Assembly (NCBI GenBank): GCA_016288825.1
Contig: JAEELH010000091.1
Location: 1 to 48,974 of the forward strand
Source: Lachnospiraceae bacterium
GTDB taxonomy: Bacteria > Bacillota > Clostridia > Lachnospirales > Lachnospiraceae
DNA length: 48,974 bases
Direction: 5' to 3'
The notes below the pieces were generated by a model, which was given only the letters and a program-made list of their open reading frames with translations, ran no database searches and was not told the origin of the DNA. Shown here piece by piece: positions 26,467 to 34,580 of the stretch (position 1 is its first letter; every line of letters starts with the position of its first letter). The position numbers and the translations under genes are program-made.

Positions 26467-27258
26467 ATGGAACATGAATTACTGATCATAATACCGGCAT
26501 ATAATGAGGAAAAGAACCTACCGGTAGTGCTTGGCAATATGAGAGATGCAGGAGTTTTTGATTATGCCGATGTTCTGGTGATGAATGACGCATCTTCCGA
26601 TGATACAAACTGGATAGCCAAGTCTTTTCCGGTCCATGTTGTGAGCCATGTTTTCAATCTCGGTTACGGATTGGCTATACAGCTGGGGTATAAATACGCT
26701 GTGCGGAGAGATTATTCATATGTTATCCAGATGGATGCTGACGGACAGCATGATATCAGCAACATTGAAAGGCTGTACAAAGAACTGAAAACTCCCGATG
26801 AAAACGGAAAATTTCCGGATATAGTCATAGGTTCCAGGTTCCTGAAGGATTCGCCCAAGTACGATACCGGATTTTTGAAGATGATCGCCATCAGGTATTT
26901 CAGAGGATTGATCAAATTATTTACCGGAAAAAAGATAATGGATCCTACTTCGGGACTTCAGGGATTGTCCTTCAGGGCATTTTTGTATTATTCCTTATAT
27001 ACCAATTTTGACGATAAGTATCCGGATGCCAATATGATACTTCAGATGCTTTTGCTGGGATTTGGGATCAGAGAGATTCCGGCGGTGATGCATTATCGTA
27101 CATCAGGAAAAAGTATGCACTCGGGACTTAGGCCTATCGTATATATGTTTAGAGTTGGAATGTCTCTTTTAGCAGTGCGTTTTAGATATAAGTGGCTTAA
27201 GAAAGACAGAGGAGCAATCGAAGATGAGCATTTTTGCAAAAAAAAATTGGAAGATTGA
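26467..27258 (+). CDS. GT2-family glycosyltransferase (dolichyl-phosphate mannosyltransferase-like)
   Basis: A 263-residue GT-A enzyme. It opens with LIIIPAYNEEKNLP, followed by MNDASSDDT, the loop VFNLGYGLAIQLGYKYA and the metal-binding DxD in QMDADGQHD near residues 88-96. SGLQGLSFRAF and the RTSGKSMHSG stretch near 220 are typical of DPM1/GtrB-like enzymes that make lipid-phosphate sugars. No C-terminal membrane helices are present; the DUF2304 protein two genes upstream could supply the membrane part, a pairing seen elsewhere. The last 35 bases overlap the next gene in another frame, including a run of nine A. Confidence 0.87.
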   Translation: MEHELLIIIPAYNEEKNLPVVLGNMRDAGVFDYADVLVMNDASSDDTNWIAKSFPVHVVSHVFNLGYGLAIQLGYKYAVRRDYSYVIQMDADGQHDISNIERLYKELKTPDENGKFPDIVIGSRFLKDSPKYDTGFLKMIAIRYFRGLIKLFTGKKIMDPTSGLQGLSFRAFLYYSLYTNFDDKYPDANMILQMLLLGFGIREIPAVMHYRTSGKSMHSGLRPIVYMFRVGMSLLAVRFRYKWLKKDRGAIEDEHFCKKKLED

Positions 27259-28486
27259 AAAGAAGTCACATACCCTCTCAACCAAAATGCTTTGTAATCC
27301 GCAGATGGGCTTCTATCATATCTACAGGTTTATGCTTCACAGAGCATGTGATCTGAATGCGGCAACTTTCCCTGATGTAGTTGGAGAAAGCATCGTCCTT
27401 TTAGAGTTTGATCTTTCTTACTACAAGGACAGTGCCCTTGATATGATGGCTCTTAACACTTTGGATTCTATCATTTCTTTTTTCGAGCAGCAGGAAAAGG
27501 ATATCATTGTCAGGTTTTCCTATGATTATGAGGGCAGAGCCTATGAGAAGGAGCCTCAGACCAAGGAGATCCTGTTTGATCATATCCAGACCGTATGCCC
27601 GGTTTTATGTGAACATAAAGATTCGATCTTTATGATGCAGGGCTTTTTCATCGGGAACTGGGGAGAGATGCACGGATCCAGGTTTTTGACGGAGTCTCTT
27701 ATCATCAGACTCCATGAGATGCTCCGCGAACTTCTTCCAACCGATATGTGGGTTGCGGTAAGGCGTCCTTCATATATGAGGCTTTTATCCTATGAGACCA
27801 ATGACAAGCATCTTTGCCTTTTCAATGATGCTATACTATCCTCGGAAACGGATATGGGAACCTACGGGCAGAGCGGGTTTATGGAGGATCCCATGAGCCG
27901 CAAGGAAGAGCTTCAATACCAAAACAAGATCACTCACAGGATCTATAACGGTGGAGAGGTGGTATCCGTTCAAAGCAGGGCAGAGGCCTATCTTGAGGAG
28001 CCGGAAGAAGTCCTCAGTACTTTTTCCCAGATGCATATCAACTACCTTAACAGGGATTATGATACCAATGTCTATCGCAAATGGTCGGAGGAGATCTACC
28101 CGCTGAAGGATGAGTTTAAGGGCATGGATCTGTTCTCAGTGGTATCGGCAAAGATGGGATACAGATTTATCCTTAAAAATGCAGAAATGCTGGAGGGTGA
28201 TGAGTTTCTTTTGACTTTTGAAAATCATGGATTCGCCAACGCTTTATTTGATATAGACGGGGTTATAAGTATAGGCGGATTCGAAGTGCCCTTCCCGGTT
28301 AGGCATTGCAGTATTGCCTGCGGTAAGGCGACGCCTTTCAAGATCGAATTACCAAAGATGGATAAGGGCAAATATGACCTGTCACTTTCATTTTTTAAGG
28401 CAGGTACCCTCAGACCCGTTTATTTCGCAAGCGCAGGATATGAGGAGGAGGCCAAGCTTCCCCTCGGAAAGATAATAAAGAAATGA
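27224..28486 (+). CDS. DUF4874/DUF4832-like protein, no signal peptide
   Basis: A 420-residue protein in the same family as the next gene. The N-terminal part (about 20-260) looks like a TIM-barrel glycoside-hydrolase-like fold (DUF4874), with the conserved block FMMQGFFIGNWGEMHGSR near 141-158. The C-terminal 110 residues look beta-rich (DUF4832). There is no signal peptide or membrane helix, so it should stay in the cytoplasm unless exported in another way. The start ATG 27224 lies inside the GT2 gene, with AGAGGAGC 10 bases before it. The Glu in GEMHGS is a candidate catalytic residue (inference). The function of the family is not known to me. Confidence 0.68.
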   Translation: MSIFAKKNWKIEKKSHTLSTKMLCNPQMGFYHIYRFMLHRACDLNAATFPDVVGESIVLLEFDLSYYKDSALDMMALNTLDSIISFFEQQEKDIIVRFSYDYEGRAYEKEPQTKEILFDHIQTVCPVLCEHKDSIFMMQGFFIGNWGEMHGSRFLTESLIIRLHEMLRELLPTDMWVAVRRPSYMRLLSYETNDKHLCLFNDAILSSETDMGTYGQSGFMEDPMSRKEELQYQNKITHRIYNGGEVVSVQSRAEAYLEEPEEVLSTFSQMHINYLNRDYDTNVYRKWSEEIYPLKDEFKGMDLFSVVSAKMGYRFILKNAEMLEGDEFLLTFENHGFANALFDIDGVISIGGFEVPFPVRHCSIACGKATPFKIELPKMDKGKYDLSLSFFKAGTLRPVYFASAGYEEEAKLPLGKIIKK

Positions 28487-29922
28487 GTAAGATGAAGATA
28501 GTAAAAATCGTAATAAGTGTATTACTGATCTCAACACTAGCAATTACCGGGATACGTATTGCTCCGGTTATAAGCATTTTTATGGCCAAAAGGTCTGTCA
28601 CCCAGCAGCTTGGAAAAAAGCAGGATGGGGATATTGGAGGTGCCTTCAGGGGCATGTACCATATCTACAGTTTCAAGCCTAAGGATGAGGAAAACGAAAA
28701 GGCCAGAGAGGATGCTGTGGAGGAGTCCAATAAACATCCTGAGGAAAAGCTTGCCCTTGCTGAGTTCAATATCGTTAACTATCGTGACGGTGACATATCC
28801 GAAACCGGACTTTCAGAGATTGCTTCATACATGGACACTCTGATCAGTACGGGAAAAGGACTCATTGTCAGATTTGTTTACGATTGGAACGGCAATGCTT
28901 CCGGAAGAGAACCCGATGATATCAAGATCATGCTTCGTCATATTGAGCAGATCGCACCTATCGTTAATGAGAGAAAGCAGGATATCATTATCATTCAGGG
29001 GTCCTTAGCAGGCGCTTACGGGGAGATGCACGGTTCCAAGCATTCTAAGGATAAGAGTACGAAAAAGCTTATAAAGAAGCTTCATAAGTGCATAGATCCC
29101 GAAATCTATCTTGCTGTTCGAACTCCCAGAGTGTACAGGAGGCTTTCAGGTATAGCTCATACTTCGGATGTAAGTGAGATATCTTATAAGGAGGGCAAGC
29201 TTAGAGATCATATTTCTCTTTACAATGACGGGATGCTGGGAAGCAAGTCCGATACCGGAACATACGGTTCGAAGAGGCTTAAGTCTTCCAAGGATGGCAA
29301 TATCGCAGCTGTTCGTAAGGACGAGATCGCTTTTCAAAAGGCTCTTTGTGATCTTGTTCCCAACGGTGGTGAGGTGATCAACGACAATCCATACAATGAT
29401 ATACCTGCAGCTATCACGGACCTTAGCAAGATGCATGTTACTTACCTTAATTCAGAGTATGATGAAGCCGTTATCAAAAAATGGAAGAACACACCATATC
29501 CCGAGGCTGTAGATGCATATGAAAGCGCTTATGATTATATAACTGCTTTTATGGGTTACAGGTACTATATTTCAAAGGCCAAGCTTGCGGTTGTCAAGTA
29601 CCCCAAGAAGAACGATTCCCTTGGTATTACGATAACCAATGACGGATTTGCTCCTTATTACAGAGATGTGGAGATGATCCTTATCGTTAAGGGTGAGGAT
29701 AACTTCTATAAGGAGATCAGAAAAACAACTGATATGACAGCTATGTCCAACGGTGAGTCAAGAACATTTAAATTTAAACTTATGAAAGAAGAATATGATA
29801 AGGGCGAGTACGATATCAGACTCACCATCAAGGATGCCATGAGTGGCAGGCTTATTCCTTTGGCCAATGATACAGTTGATGAGCAGGGCTTTTACAGTGT
29901 TGGACATATGGTAGTGGAGTAG
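28483..29922 (+). CDS. DUF4874/DUF4832-like protein, membrane-anchored paralogue
   Basis: A 479-residue paralogue of the gene before it. Shared blocks include GMYHIYSF (compare GFYHIYRF), IIQGSLAGAYGEMHGSKHS, YLAVRTPRVYRRLSG (compare WVAVRRPSYMRLLS) and LSKMHVTYLN (compare FSQMHINYLN). It differs by a hydrophobic segment at residues 5-33, which should anchor it outside the membrane, followed by a charged linker. The C-terminal beta-rich part carries ITITNDGFAPYY, like Ig-type folds. The start is coupled to the upstream stop (ATGA). The inside/outside pair suggests the same glycan is met on both sides of the membrane, or that one copy has a scaffold role (inference). Confidence 0.7.
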   Translation: MSKMKIVKIVISVLLISTLAITGIRIAPVISIFMAKRSVTQQLGKKQDGDIGGAFRGMYHIYSFKPKDEENEKAREDAVEESNKHPEEKLALAEFNIVNYRDGDISETGLSEIASYMDTLISTGKGLIVRFVYDWNGNASGREPDDIKIMLRHIEQIAPIVNERKQDIIIIQGSLAGAYGEMHGSKHSKDKSTKKLIKKLHKCIDPEIYLAVRTPRVYRRLSGIAHTSDVSEISYKEGKLRDHISLYNDGMLGSKSDTGTYGSKRLKSSKDGNIAAVRKDEIAFQKALCDLVPNGGEVINDNPYNDIPAAITDLSKMHVTYLNSEYDEAVIKKWKNTPYPEAVDAYESAYDYITAFMGYRYYISKAKLAVVKYPKKNDSLGITITNDGFAPYYRDVEMILIVKGEDNFYKEIRKTTDMTAMSNGESRTFKFKLMKEEYDKGEYDIRLTIKDAMSGRLIPLANDTVDEQGFYSVGHMVVE

Positions 29923-29927
29923 TTTGC

Positions 29928-30398
29928 ATGACTGAAAAGATAGATATAGCAAAATTATTGGAGGAGGGTCATAAGGCCCGGATCTCTCCCGAAGGCTACA
30001 GCATGTATCCTCTCATCATACCGGGAAGAGATCATGTGGAGCTGGAGCCTTTTGTTAAACAGCGGGACAAACTTCATCGGGGAGATATCCTTCTGTATAG
30101 AAGAGACACGGGGCTTTTGGTACTTCACAGGGTTCATCGCATTGATCCAGAGGGACGGCTTTATTTCTGCGGAGATAATCAAAGCGATCTTGAGGGGCCC
30201 ATCATGCAACGGCAGGTATTGGGAAAGGTCAGCAGGATAAACCGTAAGGGCCGGGAGTTTAGTACTCATAATGTGCGTTATAAGTTTTACAGCGGATTTT
30301 GGATCATAAGCAGACCGCTTCGACCACTTATGCATACGGTAGCTCAGGGGTTTAGGAATATAGCAGGCTTTTTCAGACGTTTTATTAAAAGGCAGTGA
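29928..30398 (+). CDS. S24/S26-family peptidase-like protein
   Basis: A 156-residue protein resembling signal-peptidase/LexA-type serine peptidases. The nucleophile region GYSMYPLI gives Ser25, and the later HRVH block (His67, His70) stands where SipW/ER-type peptidases carry a His instead of Lys. RGDILLYRRD and FCGDNQSDLEGP match the usual box C and D/E pattern. No N-terminal membrane helix is present, which is unusual for a signal peptidase. The C-terminal 35 residues are basic and aromatic and may lie on the membrane. It precedes a PqqD-kinase fusion and an exporter, so it may cut a leader from an exported peptide or protein (inference). Confidence 0.72.
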   Translation: MTEKIDIAKLLEEGHKARISPEGYSMYPLIIPGRDHVELEPFVKQRDKLHRGDILLYRRDTGLLVLHRVHRIDPEGRLYFCGDNQSDLEGPIMQRQVLGKVSRINRKGREFSTHNVRYKFYSGFWIISRPLRPLMHTVAQGFRNIAGFFRRFIKRQ

Positions 30399-30424
30399 TG
30401 TTTTAAGCTTATGAGGTATATGTT

Positions 30425-31576
30425 TTGAAGATCAGAGACGATTACTTCTTGGCAGAAATAAAAGGAGATACCTACCTTCTTCCAAAGGGGCAGGCCATAG
30501 CAACATTTTCACATGGAGTCAGACTGGAGGGGGCAGGACGCTCTCTTGTTGAGGCAATGATGACCAAGGACGGTGCTTCCAGAGACGACCTGGTGGAACT
30601 GCTTTTTTCCGAGTACGGAGATTCGGTTTCAAGATCCGAAATTGAAAAGGACGTGGATCTGTTTATTGAATCACTTTCCGAAAAAGATATCTTTTTCAGA
30701 AGAAAAGGTTATGTGGTAAACTATGCCGGAGAAGAAGAACGGTTTTATAACATTGCCGGACTTCGTATCAAGTATACCGGACCTGAGTTTTTGCTGTATC
30801 CTTACCTGGATGCCTTTGGCTGCGAGGGTGGTAGGGCAGATATGGAGATCTGCGTTTATGATAGGAGCAGCACAGATTACAGGCTGGGCAAGATAATAGT
30901 CAGAAGCGATGAGATCCTCATCTATGATACCGGGTACGAATTCGGACTTATTTATCCTGCCAATACATACCTTAAGGAGATAATCGTTAAAAAGGACGGA
31001 AGCAGCGCAGCCTTTTATGTTTCCAATATGACTCATGAAGCTGCCAAGGAGGTATTCCTTGGAATGCGCTCCGCCTTTTTGGTGCTTGCTCAGAGTAGAG
31101 GATTTTTTGCTATCCACAGTGCTTCGGCACTGTATAAAAACGGAGTAGTCCTGTTTTCAGGCGTTTCCGGGGCGGGTAAATCCACTCACTCCAGGCTTTG
31201 GGAGGAACACTTCGGTGTAGATCTTCTTAACGGTGATCTGAACCTTCTGGGCATATCAGACAGGGGAGTTACGGTTTACGGACTGCCCTGGTGCGGAACA
31301 AGTGAGATATACAGACCTTTTGAGGAAAAACTTCACGGAGTATTTTTTATAACCCAGTGGGAGACCAATGAGGTCCGTCCCATTACCGGCAGTGAGAGAG
31401 TGCTGTCGCTTTCAAACCGCATGATATCACCTACCTGGACCAGGGAGGGATGCAGGCGGAATCTGGAATTTGCTATGAAGGCAGAGCCGTCGATCCTGCT
31501 GGCAGAGTTAAAGTGCAGGGTAGACAAGGAGGCAGCAGAGGTCGCAAAGGGAGCGCTGGATTCTTTTTTAAATTAG
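30425..31576 (+). CDS. PqqD-domain / HPr-kinase-like fusion protein
   Basis: A 383-residue protein with a TTG start (GAGG eight bases upstream). Residues 1-95 look like a PqqD domain, the winged-helix RiPP recognition element that holds leader peptides. Residues about 110-380 look like HPr kinase/phosphorylase: FFAIHSASALY, then the P-loop GVSGAGKST at 246-254 and LLNGDLNLLG with an acidic residue for Mg. HprK-like kinases in lasso-peptide loci phosphorylate the peptide's C-terminus. The fusion of leader binding with a kinase suggests it modifies a leader-carrying substrate. No asparagine-synthetase-like cyclase is nearby. True HprK acts on HPr in sugar control, but it lacks a PqqD part. Confidence 0.8.
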   Translation: MKIRDDYFLAEIKGDTYLLPKGQAIATFSHGVRLEGAGRSLVEAMMTKDGASRDDLVELLFSEYGDSVSRSEIEKDVDLFIESLSEKDIFFRRKGYVVNYAGEEERFYNIAGLRIKYTGPEFLLYPYLDAFGCEGGRADMEICVYDRSSTDYRLGKIIVRSDEILIYDTGYEFGLIYPANTYLKEIIVKKDGSSAAFYVSNMTHEAAKEVFLGMRSAFLVLAQSRGFFAIHSASALYKNGVVLFSGVSGAGKSTHSRLWEEHFGVDLLNGDLNLLGISDRGVTVYGLPWCGTSEIYRPFEEKLHGVFFITQWETNEVRPITGSERVLSLSNRMISPTWTREGCRRNLEFAMKAEPSILLAELKCRVDKEAAEVAKGALDSFLN

Positions 31577-31580
31577 TATT

Positions 31581-33359
31581 ATGGCAAGTCTCAAGTTTTA
31601 TGTAAAAAGGATAAAAGAAGGCCGCCTGCAGGAAATGTGGCGCCAGACCAAATTTATCTATTCTTACGCAAGGAACAATTTCTTTGCCATAGTTTTTTAT
31701 ACCTTTTTGGGCATGAGCCAGTCTCTGGTTTCACTGGGGATGAGTTATATTTCCAAGGATCTGGTTGACGAGATAACGGGCTATACTTTTGACGGTACAC
31801 TGATCCGAAATTTTGTTATCATGATCGGTATTACTATGGCTACAAGTGTTATCTCACAGATCACTTCCTACATCTCAGCCAAGATCAGTATGAAGGTGAG
31901 CTGCGAGGTTTCCAATGACATCTTTGAAAAGATCCTGGTTACCGATTGGGAGTCTCTGACCAATTATCATACCGGAGATCTTCTTACCCGCTGGGGATCT
32001 GATACCGGAGCCATTTCTACAGGTATCTTGAGTTTTATTCCCAATATCTTTATCTATTCATTTAATTTCATAATTGCTTTTTGGGTGTTGATCAGAAATG
32101 ACTGGACCTTTATCCTCTTTGCATTTGGAAGTTTTCCAGTGAGCATTCTTTTGTCAAAGACACTTCTTACCCGCATGGTCAGAAACAATAAGAGATCTGC
32201 GGAGATGAGTGCTAAGCTTTCCGGATTCAATCAGGAGACTTTTTCCAATATCCAGACCATCAAGGCTTTTGACCTGATAAAACTCTATACCGATAAGCTT
32301 AAGAAGAATCAGCAGGAAGTTATTGATATGAAGCTGGAGTTCCAGAGGATGTCTATATGGACCTCTCTGCTTATGACCTTTGTGGGACTCGTTGTATCCA
32401 ATGCTACTTATGGATGGGGAATCTATCGGGTTTGGAGCGGATCCATATCCTACGGTACTATGACCCTGTTTTTGACACAGGCGTCTAATCTGACATCATC
32501 CACCAAGAGCCTTACATCTCTTGTGCCTTCTATAATCAGCCTTACAACCTCGGCCGGAAGGCTTATGGATATCATAGATATGCCGAGAGAGGATTACTCC
32601 AATGACGACAAGGTAGTGGAGTTTATGGAAAAGCACAGGAGCGAGGGTGTAAGTCTGGAACTCAAGGATGTAGACTATTCCTATGCCAACGGAAATCTGG
32701 TATTTGATGGAGCAGATATCGAGGTAAGACCCCATGAAATCGTGGGTCTTGTTGGTCCCTCGGGAGAGGGTAAGACCACCATGCTTCGCCTTCTTCTTTC
32801 TCTTATGAAGACCACCGGCGGTACGGCTGAAGTGGTGGCAGGAGACGGAAGCTATTATGATGCTGAGAGGATCCCGCTGACACCTTCCACCAGAAAGCTG
32901 TTTTCCTATGTGCCCCAGGGCAATACCATGCTTTCGGGAACCATTGCTGAAAATATGCGTAATGTAAAGCAGGATGCAACGGATGAAGAGATCATAGAGG
33001 CTCTCAAGGCTGCCTGTGCCTGGGATTTTGTGGAAAAGCTTCCGGATGGTATAGAAAGCGTTATCAAGGAGCGGGGAGGCGGATTTTCCGAGGGCCAGGC
33101 CCAGAGGCTTTCCATTGCCAGATCCATTCTTCGAAAGTCACCCATCCTGCTTTTGGATGAGGCAACCAGTGCTCTTGATGTGGCAACGGAGAGGAGAGTA
33201 CTCAAGAACATCATGAAGGACGATTATCCCAGAACCTGTATTGTTACGACTCACAGGCCCACTGTACTTTCAGCCTGCAACAGGGTTTACGCCATCAAGG
33301 ATAAAAAGTGCGTAATATTATCCGAAGAGGAAATTGAAAAGATGAGTCACGATTTTTAA
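31581..33359 (+). CDS. ABC exporter, fused permease and ATPase
   Basis: A 592-residue half-transporter. Six membrane helices lie between about 35 and 320, then a nucleotide-binding domain. Walker A GPSGEGKTT is at 392-400, the signature FSEGQAQRLSIARS near 507-520, and Walker B ILLLDEATSALD near 527-538. The His switch is in TTHRP. The GEGKTT form is common in peptide exporters of Firmicutes. There is no N-terminal C39 peptidase domain, so any leader removal would need a separate protease. The signature is FSEGQ instead of LSGGQ, a tolerated variant. It lies five bases after the PqqD-kinase gene. Substrates could be a peptide, a small protein or a glycolipid. Confidence 0.88.
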   Translation: MASLKFYVKRIKEGRLQEMWRQTKFIYSYARNNFFAIVFYTFLGMSQSLVSLGMSYISKDLVDEITGYTFDGTLIRNFVIMIGITMATSVISQITSYISAKISMKVSCEVSNDIFEKILVTDWESLTNYHTGDLLTRWGSDTGAISTGILSFIPNIFIYSFNFIIAFWVLIRNDWTFILFAFGSFPVSILLSKTLLTRMVRNNKRSAEMSAKLSGFNQETFSNIQTIKAFDLIKLYTDKLKKNQQEVIDMKLEFQRMSIWTSLLMTFVGLVVSNATYGWGIYRVWSGSISYGTMTLFLTQASNLTSSTKSLTSLVPSIISLTTSAGRLMDIIDMPREDYSNDDKVVEFMEKHRSEGVSLELKDVDYSYANGNLVFDGADIEVRPHEIVGLVGPSGEGKTTMLRLLLSLMKTTGGTAEVVAGDGSYYDAERIPLTPSTRKLFSYVPQGNTMLSGTIAENMRNVKQDATDEEIIEALKAACAWDFVEKLPDGIESVIKERGGGFSEGQAQRLSIARSILRKSPILLLDEATSALDVATERRVLKNIMKDDYPRTCIVTTHRPTVLSACNRVYAIKDKKCVILSEEEIEKMSHDF

Positions 33360-33378
33360 GGTTAGTGTTGCAAAAAAC

Positions 33379-33461
33379 TATAACAAGATATAAAATGATC
33401 TCAAACCTATAACAAGATATAACAAGTTATAAAAGAATAATAAAGTTATAACAAGTTATAA
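33379..33461 (+). repeat. Four copies of a palindromic 15-mer, likely operator array
   Basis: TATAACAAGATATAA occurs at 33379-33393 and 33408-33422, and TATAACAAGTTATAA at 33418-33432 and 33447-33461. Start-to-start distances are 29, 10 and 29 bases, a mirror-symmetric arrangement close to whole helical turns. With flanking bases the T-form is an inverted repeat TTATAAC-AA-GTTATAA. The array ends five bases before the ribosome binding site of the ATPase gene, so a repressor or the ATPase's own winged-helix could bind here. The units also contain -10-like TATAAC boxes. Confidence 0.75.
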
Positions 33462-33475
33462 AAGGAGATTATAAG

Positions 33476-34528
33476 ATGGCTACAAATCCTTTTTCTTTAT
33501 CCTTTGGGATTGAACCGGAGAGTTTTATTTCCAGATTTAAAGAATCGAGTGAGATAGAGAATGCTTTTACCTCTGAAAATCCTGTAAGTTACGCTTACAT
33601 GATAACAGGTGTTAGAGGGAGCGGTAAGACTGTGATGCTTTCAAATCTTTCGGAGAGATTTGAGAAAAAAGAAGGTTGGATCGTTATCGGAGTTACTCCG
33701 GATTCGGACATTCTTAATTCTGTTGCTGCGAAGTTATACAGTCGTAATGAATTAAAAAAGCTTTTTATCAAAGCAAAGTTGGATCTTTCTGCATTTGGAC
33801 TTGGAGTTTCTATCGAGCGGGGGAATCAGATATTTGATATAGAGACAGCTCTTGAGAGGATGTTGGAGGAACTCAAGAAAATGGATAAGAAAGTTCTGAT
33901 CATGATCGATGAGATTGCCGGGAACGAATTTGTTAAGCCTTTTATAAGCGTATTTCAGCTTCTTATCAGAAAAAGACTTCCGGTATTTCTCATCATGACA
34001 GGTTTGTATGAGAATATCTATAACCTGCAAAATGAGAAGACACTCACTTTCCTTTATCGAGCACCAAAGGTTGTTATGGAGCCCCTTGGAATTGGCGCGG
34101 TATCCAGAAGTTATGCTCAGATCTTTAGGATTGATAGCGACGACGCAATGAACATGGCCAAACTTACCAAGGGATACGCTTTTGCTTATCAGGCGTTGGG
34201 CTATTTGTTTTGGGAGGCTCGTAGTAAAAACAAGGATTGTACGTATGAAACAGTGATATCTCAATATGACGATGTCCTGGAATCTTATGTATATGAAAAG
34301 ATTTGGTCTGAACTTTCACCAAGAGAAAAAATGATAGTTTCCATGCTGGTGAAAAAAGACAATGCAAAGGTTTCGGATCTTAGAGATGAACTTGGAGAGT
34401 CTTCATCTAGTTTTTCTGTTTACAGGGACAGGCTTAAGAAAAAGGGAGTAATTGATACCACAACTTATGGAGTTATTTCTTTAAAACTTCCGAGGTTTGG
34501 TGAGATAGCAAAGGCGTGGATAGATTAA
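33476..34528 (+). CDS. AAA/STAND-type ATPase with C-terminal winged helix
   Basis: A 350-residue protein resembling archaeal-type ATPases / ORC-like AAA proteins found in bacteria. The P-loop GVRGSGKT is at residues 45-52, Walker B KVLIMIDEIAG near 139-149 and the sensor-like FLIMTGLYENIYNL near 178-191. About residues 270-345 form a winged-helix-like domain (KVSDLRDELGESSSSFSVYRDRLKKKGVI) that could bind DNA. AAAAGGAG precedes the ATG. It sits behind the 15-mer array and before a convergent terminator, so it is its own transcription unit. Its base use looks somewhat richer in A/T than its neighbours, which may hint at separate arrival. The role is unknown; regulation or a defence-type sensor are both possible. 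Confidence 0.72.
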   Translation: MATNPFSLSFGIEPESFISRFKESSEIENAFTSENPVSYAYMITGVRGSGKTVMLSNLSERFEKKEGWIVIGVTPDSDILNSVAAKLYSRNELKKLFIKAKLDLSAFGLGVSIERGNQIFDIETALERMLEELKKMDKKVLIMIDEIAGNEFVKPFISVFQLLIRKRLPVFLIMTGLYENIYNLQNEKTLTFLYRAPKVVMEPLGIGAVSRSYAQIFRIDSDDAMNMAKLTKGYAFAYQALGYLFWEARSKNKDCTYETVISQYDDVLESYVYEKIWSELSPREKMIVSMLVKKDNAKVSDLRDELGESSSSFSVYRDRLKKKGVIDTTTYGVISLKLPRFGEIAKAWID

Positions 34529-34538
34529 AATGGAAAAG

Positions 34539-34567
34539 AAAAAGCAGGGCGCCTGGCCCTGCTTTTT
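34539..34567. terminator. Bidirectional terminator between convergent genes
   Basis: AAAGCAGGG at 34541-34549 pairs with CCCTGCTTT at 34557-34565, extendable outward with A-T pairs. An A-run stands on the left and TTTTT on the right. It can end the + strand ATPase transcript and the - strand transcript of the CBM2-like gene. Confidence 0.88.
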
Positions 34568-34580
34568 AAGTGTTTTGAAA

